Shown: piece after piece, positions 13,101-28,100 of the stretch | Layout: the number at the start of each line of letters is the position of its first letter | How positions within the stretch are numbered: position 1 is the stretch's first letter | From: Protula sp. h YS-2021 | Taxonomy: Eukaryota > Annelida > Polychaeta > Sabellida > Serpulidae | Direction: 5' to 3' | Assembly: GCA_949752745.1 (NCBI GenBank) | Contig: OX457031.1 | Span: 53,536,303 to 53,600,302, forward strand | Length of the DNA stretch: 64,000 nucleotides | Translations under genes and position numbers: made by a program | Notes under the pieces: generated by a model | Databases searched by the model: none | Told to the model about the DNA's origin: nothing | The model's input: only the letters and a program-made list of their open reading frames with translations

Positions 13101-16100
13101 CTTTTTTTGAGAATTATTTTCTAGGAATTGCCAGTGGCTCTGCGGAGTAAAATGAGGCTACACACAACAAGTCTAACCGCCGTAGAGGTTGGCTGCTGGA
13201 CAACAACGGTTTTTCATGTGCTTAGACTATGGTTTTATAGCTACTTACCACAACAAAATATCAACTGATTGGCATTTGTTGACACTCTGCTTTCAGGAAA
13301 GGTTACTTTTATCAGTTCTTCCGCGTCACGTTGCCATGGAAATGAAAGCAGATATTGCCGGAAATAGCAACGATGGAATGTTTCACAAGATCTATATACA
13401 GAAACACGAGAATGTTAGGTTGGTACCAGAATAACGCCACGAAGAGGAAATTGTTCATTTACACGGTTTCTCTTCATGTTGTGTATTATGTCCTCCCCCT
13501 CCCTCCCCCTCCTGCTCTAGATTGCCGGTCATCAACTTGCTTTACAGCTGACAGAAATAAGAGTTTGAGTACAAAACATAAAAGGTTTTATGTAATTCTA
13601 ACACCTGAAGAAAATGTAGAGCATAACCGTCATGTGTGAAGGCGTTAAGGTAAAATTTCCGCACAATACCCATTCATGATCATTTTAAAACAAAAAAAAG
13701 GAAAGAAAGTGCGGATGCCATATAACCCTCAGTTTACGACGCATTTTAGTAGAAGTTATTGCGAATTATTCACGTGCCACAAAAGCCTCATTTTATAAAT
13801 TACACGTCTGAGGAAGTGACTTATTTGTCCAGAACTCGAAGAGGATATGCAAAAACACTGAAATGATAAATACTGATTACTTTACAAAAACATTTTTGCT
13901 AATAATACATCATAAACGAAGTTGGTGACCCAGCTGAAGTCCCGGCTAGAGCTTCTTCCACGGCACCATTAATATTAGTATCCCGACCTTTGCCGAGAAA
14001 CATTTCGGCCGAAATTGGCATCTAAGACATTTAGATGAAATCTATAACTGTGTGGATTCCTCAACCAAACTCTGGTTTTGAAGATCAGGGAGGGTTTCTG
14101 GCTGCAACCCCTTGTCGCTGGCGTCTCTGTGTTATCAATACGTATTCTTCAAGCTTACAATGGTTAAGTTGTAGTTTTTATTGTGAATGCATCTGAATCG
14201 TTTATGTAAAGTTTACTCTCATTTTTTTCAGCATTTTATTTGCCGACATGTGTGGTTTCACTGCCTTGTCGTCTCAATGCACGGCTCAAGAATTAGTCAA
14301 AGTATTAAATGAGTTGTTTGCTCGCTTCGACAAACTGGCGGCGGACAACCACTGCCTGAGGATAAAGGCAAGGAAAATGCTTTTTATCAATATCTGATCC
14401 ATTAGTCACATATGAAGCAAAACACACTCCTGCTCCTGCTCCTGCTCTTCCCCTTTCTTCTTCTAGCACTTCTGCTACTTCTCCTTCTTCTGCTAAAACT
14501 TGAATCCAGACAAGCCTTATAATATTGACTACTGCCTAATTCGGGGAAAATATTTCAGTCAGTTTTATATTTCCCAGAGACAAAGACAGGAATAAACAAA
14601 AACGTGTTTGGTTGTAGAATTTTAATGCGCGTGATTTTTAACCGATTTTTTTTTTAACTGGTGGACTATATTCAGCCACTCTTACGTCACAGTTTCAACC
14701 AACGAACATAAATGTAACTCTCAAAATGGGTGGGCGAGGTGGGGGGGGGGGGTTTACTTGAATTCAGTTCTGTGAAATCCTCAAGTTACTTGTTAAATGA
14801 TCAACCCACCACGGTCAAATGCACCGCGAAGAGCCAAACCTCGGCTAATCATGTGCGAACACATTAATCCTTCAATAAACTGATTTAAAAAAGAGAAAGG
14901 GCCGAGTGCTCACAGCCCCGCTCCCACCCCATCCCTTGGTTGATCGCTGGGCCCACAAATGTTGAATGTGCATCACTTTTGTCAGATACTGGGAGACTGC
15001 TACTACTGCGTGAGTGGTCTACCGGAGCCAAGAGAAGATCACGCAATCTGCTGTGTGCAAATGGGCCTCGACGTCATAGAGGCCATAGCGTGAGTCAATG
15101 CACTTACCCTTAAACGAGGAGTGCTAAATTTGAACTAACACCGTCGTTTTTAACGAAGCGCGAGGTGCTGTTCTGAAAGACCACCCCTGCCCCCCCCTCC
15201 CCCCGCCCCACTCTGCTGTGGGAAACGAAGAGTACTAAAGGAAAATTATTCCCCTTTTAAACGAAACTGGCAATCCGCTTACCGCCTCCGCTTCAAAAAT
15301 TACCCCCTTTCTACGCAAAACTACCCCTTTTTGGACGAGCATGGTAGCAGACCGTTGTCACCGCGCTCTATAACTGAACTATGTAGGTCCCGACACTGCT
15401 GCCACCCTACTTTTAAGCGTTTTTATAAAACAGGTGACCTCTGATGGAATCTATCTGCTATGCATAAACTCAGAGCGGACGGATATATTAAAATTCATTG
15501 CCCCCTTAATGAGTATTATTTTCGCGGAATGCCCGGTGGATCTGCGGAGTATAAAAAGTACTATACACAACAGACCGACCAATCGTATAGATTTGTTGTT
15601 GAACTTTAAGTTCCTCTCTTTTACAAGTACTATTTTCCGCGGAATCCCCAGTGGGACTGCGGAATAAAAAGGTATTATACACAACAGTCTGAACAACAAC
15701 ATACTTTAAGACGGAGCCGTTCCGTCAGTAACTGCCCGGTATTATTTTTTGTTTTGTGGGGGGGGGGGGGGGGGCAAACTGTTTAGGAGGGCTAGAGGCC
15801 ATCCTTGCAATGCGCTTTTCGCCGCCACAAAACTTTTGACAAAACCAGTGCCCTCCCCCTCTCCCCCTCCCCTCCCCCCCCCCCCCATCCAAGTGCTAAC
15901 TGCACTCAACGCTGCTTAACTTCTTCGTAGACGCAAACATTCGGAACCGTCGCTAAAATCCCGAGCCAATAGCAAGGGCCGGGATACACAGCTGTAATCC
16001 CTTCCTGGAGCTTGAGATCCAGGTTCACGTCCGATCGCGTGAACCTTTTCTAAAAGTCGCAGTTTGGCGTTCGCTCGCTTATTATTCTTGCACTTTCTTC

Positions 16101-19100
16101 ATAAAGGATATTGGTTATTTTAATATGCATTTTACGCATTTTCAGGTTAGTACGAAGCGTCACTGGTGTTGATGAATTGGACATGCGTGTCGGCATACAC
16201 ACCGGCCTTGTTCACTGCGGGGTGCTCGGTTTACGAAAGTGGCAGTTTGATGTGTGGTCGAATGACGTCACGTTGGCTAACAGTATGGAAGCTGGCGGTG
16301 TGCCTGGGTATGCATTACTATTATGACTATTAAGTAATTTTTAATTGATTATTAGAAAATGAAAAAAATGGCAAAATATTGCGACCATGCAAGTGCATAG
16401 ATTTGCTATATACTTCGTTCATTATTTTACACAATATAAAATTTATGGAAAAATATATAAAGAAATCATAACCTCACAGACAGGTGCACGTGACCGAGGC
16501 TGTCGTAAAGTGCCTTAATGGTTGTTTCGATGTGTTGCCTGGCAACGGCGGCGATAGGAACGCGTATCTACGAGAGCACAACATCCGCACCTATCTGATC
16601 GCAGGCGGGCAACAAAACAAGAACAGTCCCAGATTTGTTTCGACATTTAGACCGTACGGTTATCTCTTCCTTGTAAACCTTTTCTTTATTTTGTCTTAAC
16701 ACATAATAAAAGAAATAAGTTACTCACAAATAGCCGATCTTGTAACCAATGAACTGGCTTTCTAAAAAAAAATTATATTTCTGCGACACCATGAGAAAAA
16801 TAATGGACTGAAAGGCTATTGGTCGTATTGAGATTGAATGTGCCATATTTGCATGCCTTCTTGCGTTCTTTGGTTTTGAGAGTAGAACTCTTGCGCAAAA
16901 TTTTACCTATCACTTGGCGAACGAGTGACAGGTTTATATCACAGGAACATCTGTCACGTGGGAAATAGCACGTCAAATCTGCATGAAATATCGCTTCGTG
17001 TAGTTTATGTGCCGCATCAAACGTTCAGCAAATCTTTATAAATGTTTCAGATTTATTTGTTTGCGAAGTCGTTTCAGGATGTATTGCATTGAAAGCATTT
17101 TTTATATGTTCCAGACACTGGCAAAGAAACCTTTGTTTATTCTATCACACGATTACTGAAACAGGGAAAGGTACAATTTTAACACGGGAGTAGGAATGGG
17201 GGGGGGGGGGGGTGTCTGTTCCCCCTTCCGCCAGTTGTCCTGGGTGGGACAGGCCAAGTATTGATTACATTGTAGAGTACATTCTCACGCATATTTATGT
17301 TAGTAATTTAAAAAGTTAACAATGAGATTATTTTGTTTTAGGTCAAATATAGGGTACACGAATGGTAAGGAAGTTTTTATTCATTATTGAAAGTATTGAA
17401 GAAAACTATATTTTTATTTTCTAAGTATTTTAAAATGTTAAGTATTATTTCATGAATTTATCAGAATTTTATACCCTTATCTGTCTTAAGGAGAAATTAT
17501 TGACGTTTTCCTGCCAGTCGTATTTGTGACACATTGATGTGTCTTGATGTGTCTACCCTGGGAGGGGGGAGGGCACTCAGGCGCCAACTGGCTGCCATGG
17601 GTGTCCATGACCCTGGGGGGGGGGGGGGCTCAGGCACCAACTGGTTACCATGCGTGTCCATGACCCTGGGAAGGGGGGGGGCTCAGGTACGAACTGGTTA
17701 CCATGCGTGTCCATGACCCTGGGAAGGGGGCAGTCAGGCACCAACTGGTTACCATGCGTGTCCATGACCCTGGGGAGGGAAGGGCACTGAGGCACCAACT
17801 GGTTACGATGCGTGTCCATGACCCTGGGGAGGGGGGGAGACTCAGATACCAACTGGTTACCATGCGTGTCCATGACCCTGAGAAGGGGGGGACTAAGGTA
17901 CGAACTGGTTACCATGCGTGTCCATGACCCTGGGAAGGGGGGGGGGGGACTCAGGTACGAACTGGTTACCATGCGTGTCCATGACCCTGGGAAGGGGGGG
18001 ATTCAGATACGGACTGGTTACCATGCGTGTCCATGACCCTGGGGAGGGGGAACTCAGACACCAACTGGTTACCATACGTGTCCATGACCCTGGGGAGGGG
18101 GGGGAGACTCAGACACCAACTGGTTACCATGCGTGTCCATGACCTTGAGGAGTGGGGGGACTCAGGTACGAACTGGTTACCATGCGTGTCCATGACCCTG
18201 GGGAGGGGGGGGACTCAGGTACTAACCGGTTGCCATGCGTGTCCATGACCCTGGGGAGGGGGGGGGGGGACTCAGGTACGAACTGGTTACCATGCATTTT
18301 CATAACCCAAGGCGGCCACTTAGATAACAACCGGTTAAAATGTGTGTTCATGACTTTTTAATAAAACCCTTGCTAAGCTTCAAAGAATACCCCCTTTTTA
18401 ACCAAACGCGGAGTATAATTTTTTGTGGGTAACGCGGAGTACCAAATCAAATTGGTACTCCGTGAGGACCGAGACTGACTTCAAAATTACCCCCTTTCTC
18501 CGCGTGCTTTTTTTTTTTTTTTTTTTTTTTTGGAAACACATGGTGAGATATATGATACCAAGTGCCCCCCCCCCCCCCCCAGGGTGTCTACGTTTGTTGC
18601 ACCGTCACAATAATGCTTGTTTCTTCAATCAGGCAAAGAACTAAAGCGATTGGGTTTTGACACAAGTCCAATTAATGGTGCTCTTCCGGCAAAGTAAGTA
18701 CTTGTTTTTCTTACTTGAAAGTGCTCACAAGATCACGATTTTAACCTTAAAATCGCCATCTGTTTCTCTTGGCATTCAATGTTAAAAAAAAAAAAACAAA
18801 CATTGATCCGCCTGAGAAAAAACTACTTGGCCGGTATGTACTGTACACTGGAGTAGTTCTTGCGTTGTGCCCACAATCACTGCGTACTATTCTTGCTATG
18901 GCTGTGGACAACGAGAGGGGCCACTGGTACAAAATGCTTTGGTCTCAGGTGAATAGCCGCTCTCACTTGGGCGGGATTTCAACCTATAGTTTTGTTAAAT
19001 TACGCACTTAAAAATGTTGCAAGTAAATCTGTCTATCACACTTTTTCTGTGTTATTAGTTTTTTTCTAAAATTCTGTGATAGTTTTCTAAAATTTTAAAG

Positions 19101-22100
19101 CTTTTCAATGAAACATTGTTTTGATTTTCCAAAAATTGGTGTCTTTTGTTTTATTACTTTACCACAGATTAAGCTATATAGACGGCCAAGATCTCAAAAA
19201 TCCTGAAGAAGAAGTGAACGGCTACCTGGCTCGTGCCATCGATGCCCGGAGCATCGAGAAGACGCGGTCAGACCATATGAGGGACGTGATTCTCACATTC
19301 CACGAGCAGGAGCTAGAACAGCGGGTAGGTGGAAACCTCACAGATTGATAGGTAGAAACCGTGTAGGTAGAAATGTTACAGACTGATAGATAGAAACGTT
19401 ACAGACTACTGAAGCCGGAAAAAACTGATAAACTAATAATGTTAAATTTTAGGTCTTGCTGCAATGACAAGTTAGCCTGCAATATCATCATAAAAACCTG
19501 TAAAACAAACAGAAAGAGAGCAGTGGTAGACCGAAGGAGGAGGGTTCGGAGCTGTAATCCCCTCCTCCCCCTCAAATTAAAATAATAATACAAAATAATG
19601 GAAGAAAATACAAAGATGGACACGGTAGCTATTAATTATTAATGAGCCCTGTTTCCTAGCACATCATGAAAGCATTTAAACACGTGTAAAACTAGTGTTT
19701 CTCCCTACAGTGTTTTCCCCCATTTATTTAATGGTTTACGAGGGAACTGGAGAGAAGTGGCTGCGATGTCAAATTAATAAACGATTATGAAATCCTGTGT
19801 GGTAATAAGTGACAGATATACTCAAGCCGTGTGTGCGTTGTGCCATTTATCAATCAGTGTCGAACACAACCAAAACTACCAACACAACCAACACTATCAA
19901 CACAACCAACACAACACAACCAACACTACCAATACAGCCATCGCTACCAACACTACCAAAGCAACCAATACTACCAACACAATCAAGACTACAAACACAA
20001 CCAACACTATCAACACACACAACACTATCATCACAACCGACACAACCAACACTACCAACACATTCAAGACTAAAAACACAACCAACACAACACAAACAAC
20101 ACTGTCAACACAACCAACGCTATCAACACAACCAACACAGCCAAAACTATCAACACAACCAAGGCTACCAACACAATCAAGAATACAAACACAACCAACA
20201 CAACACAACTAACACTATCAAAACCAACGCTACCAACACTATCAACACAACCAACGCTACCAACACAACCAACACCACCAACACAATCAAGACTACAAAC
20301 ACAACCAACACTACCAACACAATCAAGACTACAAACACAACCAACACAACACAACCAACACTACCAACACAGCCAACGCTACCAACACTACCAAAACAAC
20401 TAACACTACCAACACAGCCAACACTACCAAAACAACCAACACTACCAACACAGCCAACACTACCAAAACAACCAACACTACCAACACAACACAACCGAAA
20501 TACCAACACAACCGATACCACCAACACAACCAACGCTACCAACACAAACCAACACTGCAAATGCAACCAACACAACCAACACTACCAGCACAACCAACAC
20601 TATTAAAACAACCAACATTACGGATTTAAACTGATGTCCTTGCAAACGGATATTTTTTGTAAAGTGAAGTCAAATAAAGTTTATTTTCTGAATAGACAAA
20701 AGTACAAAGTACAACAAATTCCAACTGCTAATGCGGAAGAGAAACATAAATAAACAACCAATCAGACAATGGAGCGAGCACAAGCAACAAGCTTAAAATA
20801 CGCTTGTCCATTACAGTTACATATATGTACATTTTCCAGTTCACAACTGTGACCGAACTAATAGTTTTTAATGCAAAAAAAAACCGTGTAAAAATAAGTT
20901 ACTATTAACAAACCAAGATCACCACCAATTACGGAGACCGAAAGATATTAGCCTTCAGTACCGTAAGGGGGTAAAACATATTTCTTGATTTCTTTCTTGA
21001 AAAGCATTATAGTGGATATATTCTTCAAATTCACAGGCAAAATATTCCACAACTGTGTGCCCTTTAATCTTTAACAATGTGATTTTAAAGTTGTACGTAA
21101 ATAACTGTGTTTGAAATTACCTTGTTGTCTGGTTATCCTAATATCATCAACTCCTTGAAAATAACATTGAATATTTCTAGGAAGTGTATTGGCTTTTGCT
21201 TTAAACATAACAGTAAGAGTTTTAACTTAAACAAGGCCGTATAATTTTAAAATAGTGAATTAGTATGCTCAATATTTTCTCACACCACTCTTTTCTGTAG
21301 AATAAAAAGGTCCTTTATATTTGTTAAATGTGTATCACCCCAAATTTCTAAACAGCAACTTAAATGTGGTCAAAAAAGTGAATTATACATCATAAACCAC
21401 CTCTGTTATCGACAATTAAACTCACTTTAAACACAATTGCTGTACATCTAGCTAATTTAGATCATACCTTAGAAAAATACGTTCTTTCCAGTTTAATTTA
21501 TCATCAATAATGACTCCCAAAAATGTTGTGGAAGAAACCCTAGAGATCTTTTCATCACCTAAGAATATGTTTATGTTACCAGTAAAGTTTTAGAAAGACC
21601 TAAAACCATAAATTTGGTTTTAGATACATTTAATGACAATTTATTTAATTAAAACCACCTATTTAATTTTAACAGCTCCGAAGAAATAGTTCTAAACATA
21701 TTATGTATGTCTTTACCCGTATAAAATATACTCGTATCGTCCCAAAAAGAATAAATTTAAGCAGTTTTGATACATTAACTATATCACTGATGTGAAAAAT
21801 AAACTATATTTTGGTATACATGAGTGTGTTTGATTATGAAAAGTTACATGTAAAACGTTTCGAGTGATTAATTTAATGCAAAGTATTTGTGTGTAACAAG
21901 TGTAGGTGCACTGTTAGATTTTTTTGTATGACCAGAATGTGTGCGATGCATGTTGCATCAAATGAATCATAATGGTCGTTTGTAACCTGTTGGCACCGCA
22001 ATATTCACAAAACTATTTGTAACATATTTTCATTGATTTCCGAAGCCTAGCTGTGAGCATAGACCATTGAATTCCGGTGGCTCGATGAGAGCATAAAGCC

Positions 22101-25100
22101 TTGAAATTTGATGCCTAGATGTGAGCATAAAGCATTGATTTCCAGTTCCTAGTTGCAAGCATAAAGCATTGAATTCTGGTGTCTAGATGTAAGCATAATG
22201 CATTGCTTTCCGGTGCCTGGATGGGAGCATAAAACATTGATTTCCGATGCTTAGGTGTAGGCATAAAGCATTGAAGTCTGGCGCCTAGATGGGAGCATAA
22301 AGCATTGCATTCCGGTGCCTAGATGTAAGCAGAAAGCATTGATTTTGGTGCCTAGATGTGGGCATAAAGCATTGATTTCCGGTGCCTTGATGTGAGCATA
22401 AAGCATTGCTTTTCGGTGCCTAGATGTAAGCAGAAAGCGTTTATTTTCGGAGCCTTGATGTGAGCATAAACCAGTGTTTTTCGGTGTCTAGGTGTGAGTA
22501 TATAGAATAAAATTTCCGGTGCCTAGATGTGAACGTAAAATACTGATTTCCAGTGCCAAGATGTGAGCAGAAAGCACTGATTTAAGGTGCCTAGATGTAA
22601 GCCTGAAGCATTGATTTTCGTTGCCTAGATAAAGCATTCGGATATATAGCAGATGAAGGATGTTAATTACAGAGAGTCTTATTTGTTTCCACGTCGTGAT
22701 GGTTCAGCTGTGAACCATCACTGCTCCCTGTTCCCTGCTTTATGTGAACCGTGAATCCATCTCTGTTATTCCTTTCAGTTGAAGTCTGAAAACAGCGGAA
22801 TAAGTAATCCGACATCTATGCAATGTGTTTGTGTTGTTTCAGTACGGGCGCGTTCGGGACTTGCACTTTCAGTCACATGTGCTGTGCTGCTACATCGTCT
22901 TGCTTCTTATCTCCAGTGCTATGCTTTTTATCCTCCCAAAGTAAGACATTTACCTAAATCAAGCTGTTAGCAGAGCTTTTTTCAGTTGTGCATTTATTCT
23001 CAATGGATGTTAAAAGGTTAAACGCTGCATTGATTATATTTCAATAGTACAATAAATGTCGGGAATCAGTTAAATTCTTCTTTCTCTTTATTAAGGTACA
23101 CCACAACCGTACGCACTAAGCCTATATGGTACACAATAAGCCTAAAATCGTGTGCAATAAGCCGGAAACTCGTATTTCAATACATGTAGTTGATCTTCAA
23201 ATTGAGCTTTTTGCTTAAATAAGCATACCCCTTAGCTGGTTAGTTGGTTATATTATCCGGTATTGTCCCATATAGCTGCAATATACCTTATCTATTTTTA
23301 GAACAACTGTGATGCTGTGCACAATACCTGCTTGTGTCGTACTGCTGTTTCTGTTGCTTTTATTAATTCATGCTGAAAACGCTAAAGTAAGTTCTTATAC
23401 CAACGGTATGTTAGTAACACTTTTGTCAGATTCTTATCTCTTTTTTGTATTTTACTGCAACCTGTATCTGTATTTTGATATTTATTTTATTGTCTTAGAA
23501 TATGAACGATTTCAGTTAAAGCTGGATTTTAACTGTGGTATTAGATTTCATCCCACCGTTGACGTAATGACAGAGCGTAAACCTGAAAACGTTTGCCGTG
23601 TCGTCAAAGCATGTAACCAAATACTGTAAACTAAATACTGCACTGTAAACTAAATACATTCTTAATACTCTTATGCTAAAAATAGCCTTAATAACCACAC
23701 CGCCCTGGATTACCAGAGTGGCTGCATGTGGACACATGTAGGAAAGTTAGGCACTGATTAGACATGTAACAGTTTCTTGAAAATTTGTGGACCTTGGTGT
23801 GTTAAAGATGGTGACTTTTTTACAGCGTGCTCCTGAAATGCTGCGTAGAGCTTCTTCCTGCATCTATTCCAGCCGAACTATAAGTCACGTCGTAGCTGTT
23901 TCCGTTACTCTCCTGTTATTTGCCAACTGCTGTCTACAACTTGTGAGTTCAAGCTTACTAAGTAAAAGAACAGCCATGTGAGGATGGTGTGTCAGTATTT
24001 AACTTGTACTGTCCAGAACTTAGAGTTAGTATTAACACTAGAGTAAACATATTACAAATATTATGCCACGATTGACCATAAATCGTAAAAGCATGGAACC
24101 GTCAAACATAGACATGTACTGGCCAGTGATAACAACCTCACCACACCGATATGTGTGTACTATTGATAACCGCCTCTACTCAGATATTTGTTGACTAGTG
24201 ATAACTTCCTCCGTACACAGCTCTGTTTGAACAAGTGATAATAGCCTCAATACACAGATATATGTTTACTAATGATAACTGCCTCAATACACAGATATTT
24301 TTAACTAGTGATAACTGTTTCACTACACAGCTATGTATTGACAAGTGATAATTGCCTCAATAAACAGATATGTGGTGACTAGTGATAACTACCTCACCAC
24401 ACCGATGTGCGTTTACTTGTGAAAACTGCTGCACTATGCCGATATGCGTTAACCAGTGATAACTTTCTCAATACCTAGATATGTTTTACTGTGATAACTA
24501 CCTCAGTACACATATATGTGTTCACTAGTGATAACTGGCTCAATACACAGACATGTTGTGACTAGTGAAAACTGATTCAATACACAGATATGGGTGGACT
24601 AGTGATAGCTTTCTCACTACATATTATGAACAGCTGCTGTTCTTGCAATGCTGTTGACATATCTGCCTGGTTAAAAAGAACTAAAATGTGTCAAATACAA
24701 ATGACGAAAAGATGTTAAATAAAGAAAATGTACTAGTAACTTTAAACTGTGTTGTTAAGTATACCGTTATTTAGTGAATTATGTTGTTATATTGCAAATT
24801 ATTTATTACATGATTAATTATTGCAGATATAACTTTTGAAATTTTACTTGAGGATACCCATTTACAATTGATAAATTAAAAATAGCATATGCAGTTTTTA
24901 AATTTTTAATCAGTTACTTGTTTCACAACTTTCAAATTGTTTAGCGATAAAACATTCGTTAAACTGAATTATATTCAGCGTGATATCTGTCACAATGAAA
25001 ATGAAAAGGCATCTAGAAAAGCTCTATTCACAAGTAATTTTATTTGTGATGTGGCCTAGATTGCCGTATCCGAGTGTTCCGCAGTTAACATCTAAGCTAT

Positions 25101-28100
25101 TAAATCCAGCATTTTGATACAGATTCCCTTAGATACAACGGATGTTCGTCAGTGTGTAGCTGACATATGTGGCGTCGAATATGAGGAAGTGAATGAAACA
25201 CACTTAGATTACGCTGGCATAGAGTATGGTGTGGAAAGGAACAACTGCACGGAACCTGGTGTTACGTCTCATTTTCCGGAAGTAAGAATCTGGATGTGTC
25301 TTTTATCATTCCCTGAGAATTTAATTTGATTTAACCGAAATTATGATTTAATGAATCATACGAAAAACAAAATGCATTTCGATCGGTTCTTAATGTTCAG
25401 TTGCATCTGTCAAAGATTTGCTGTAAAAGGATCTTTTTAGTCTCTCTAGTAATTTCATATACACCAAGATTCCTGGTAAAAGCAAAATAATACAAAATTA
25501 TCTCGCAATAACTAGCACAATGCAGTCAGTTATCTTATTTCCAGAATTTAAGCGCGGTCTAAAGCTTTAAATCAAATGTAGTTCATTACAGTATGGTAGT
25601 GCAGTTGATATTGACATGTAACTAAGAATATTTAACTGTCAAAGTAAGCTAAAAAATGTGTCTGAACACATATTAAATAGCGAACGTCTTGTGATAAATA
25701 ATTATGTTGATAGATACTTTCTGTCCGCCTAGTACATCACGTTCTGCATTCTCATGACGATGACAAGCGTGGCAGTGTTTCTGCAAGTGAGCTACATTGT
25801 CAAGATACTCCTTCTTTGCTGCATCAATGCCATTTACATGATAGCTGTCCTCCATACACATGTTAATCTTTATGATAACAGAGATTTCTTACTGTACACC
25901 TACCACAGGTAAGATAGCATCCCTTTTCAAAAAATATCCTTTTTTGATATAGTGAGAAGGTTGAGCAAAACTGCATATTGCACTCCTCTAACTATCTCAC
26001 AATAGTTGTTTTCTTGTGTTATTGAGAGCCACAGGAGCTTAGAGTAATGAATACGTGCCATGTTATCCATTACTTCACTGCTCCTTGGCTTTCTTTATGG
26101 GCTTGAGAGAACGCCGCTACAAAACACTTTTCGTGTTTTTAAAGCGTTGTAATAATACTTCGTGCTCGTAAGCCGGTTGCTTTTAGATTTAATATTTATT
26201 TGAAAATTATAAGCAAAGTTTAACAACACTTTGAAATTCACAACAATTCGCAAACATTCTCAAAACTATGGATATTCAGCAAAATCATACATTTTCAGGT
26301 AAAATTAAAGTTTAGTATATATTTAGCCAAAAACTCATGTCTTGTAAATTATTAGCACAACACGTTACATTTGATTCAATTTGCAATAAAAATATACGGG
26401 ATCCTGGACCATCTAACAATTGGTATTGTGAATCACACTACGTACCAATGTGTCAAATATTTCTCGGCAACAATCCATGTTATTTTTGAGTGTGGTTAGC
26501 ACCATACGTATTAAGATTCCGATTTAGAACTACTTTATCAATAAGAGTTTTTAAGCAACTGCATTTTTGAACATTTTTCGGACACTGTGCAAAAACTTAA
26601 TGTTTTAAATTAAACTGTGTTTATTTAGGGTTTTAGTCCTATAGTTTACTTTCAGTCATTGAATGTATTCTGAATTGATAGCTCTCAAGGTACAGTGACA
26701 ACAGTGGCATTAAAATGGGTTACAATTGCCGTGCTGTTGACATTTTCGGCAGCACTTTTTATCCATTCGCAACAAGTCGAAGCAACATCTAGGCTGGATT
26801 TTCTATGGAAAATGCAGGTAATTTCATAAAATAAGTAATCAATGATCACATAAACAATATTCAGGTTTATAAAAGCACTTGCTGATATCCTTAGATTTAA
26901 AACATGTGAAATAATGTTGAAATGGTTTTCATTTTGTAACCTCTAGGCACACGACGAAATGCAAGAAATGGAATCTATTAGAGCATACAATTTGAAATTA
27001 TTGGCTAATATCCTACCAATGCATGTGGCACAACACTTTCTTAAGGCTCAGAACAAGAAGGACGAGGTAATGTTTTCTAAAACCTCTAGACAAACTAGAA
27101 ACTTCCAGTCATTGTAGTACTCTGGATAAATATTTCCTTTATTAATTAAGGAACTTTTAAGCCCAGAGACTGTTCCTCCTATTCATGTTAACAATATTGT
27201 ATTCTCGAGAGCAAACTACCAACAAAAGACTACCGTATATAAGATCCTGCAGTAAATAGAACAATCACGTTTTATCAACAAATATGAAGTTAATCAGCTA
27301 ACGCTTATGGGTTTGTTTTATAAATATAATAGTCTTGCGCTTCATAATGCCTTCGAAATCGAGATTTATCAAACGTTTATGCATTTCACAGGATCTTTAC
27401 TCAATGGATTGTGAAAATGTGTGCGTAATTTTTGCATCCATCACAAATTTCTCAGAGTTTTACACTGAACTGGAAGGAAATAATGAAGGCATTGAATGTC
27501 TTCGTTTGCTAAATGAAATCATTGCGGATTTTGATGAGGTTTACTTTTTTCTAAATGTTTGTTTGGTTGTTTGATGTTTAACGTTATTCCTAAAGTCCTT
27601 ATTCATTGTTGTTGATGGTGGTGGTGTTGTTTCCGTTGTTGCTGTTGTTGTTAGGCACAGGGGATCTGCCAGTAATCCTCAGTCTGAATTATCAAGTGGC
27701 TGAAGTATTTGATAATTCGTTTTTCGTCGTTGTGCTAGTTAACGTTGGAATTGTATATTTTTTCGGATTGTTAATTGTGACGTGATTTTGGGTCACATAG
27801 TCACATTCAATTATATGAATGATGCTATGAAGTTACATTTGTATCACATCTGTATCAATTTATATTAAATTAAATTCAATATTTAATGTTGATCAAAATA
27901 TATACTGGTTATAAAGAACTACTTCGAACTTTCATAATTTTAATGAATATTGAGCAACTTCTTTCAGCTTTATTTTATGGAGTCAGAATATAATTGGCGG
28001 AGTTGTATGTATATCAGTTTCTTCATAGGTTAGAATATTGCCCGGTGCGATAAAGCAAAACCCAAAACGATAAGCACCTTTCAAATGCTTAAAACTGATA

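Noticed and set aside
17534..18351. Regularly spaced repeats that could suggest a CRISPR-like array
   Set aside because: The units have no distinct spacers; the variable part is a G homopolymer. The window is eukaryotic and this is a minisatellite.
19787..20606. Thr/Asn-rich and Val/Leu-rich open frames up to 265 codons
   Set aside because: They are translations of the ACCAACACAACC simple repeat inside an adenylate cyclase intron.
22779..22842. Upstream acceptor for adenylate cyclase exon 10
   Set aside because: The resulting frame does not encode a membrane helix or match the family, while the acceptor at 22842 does.
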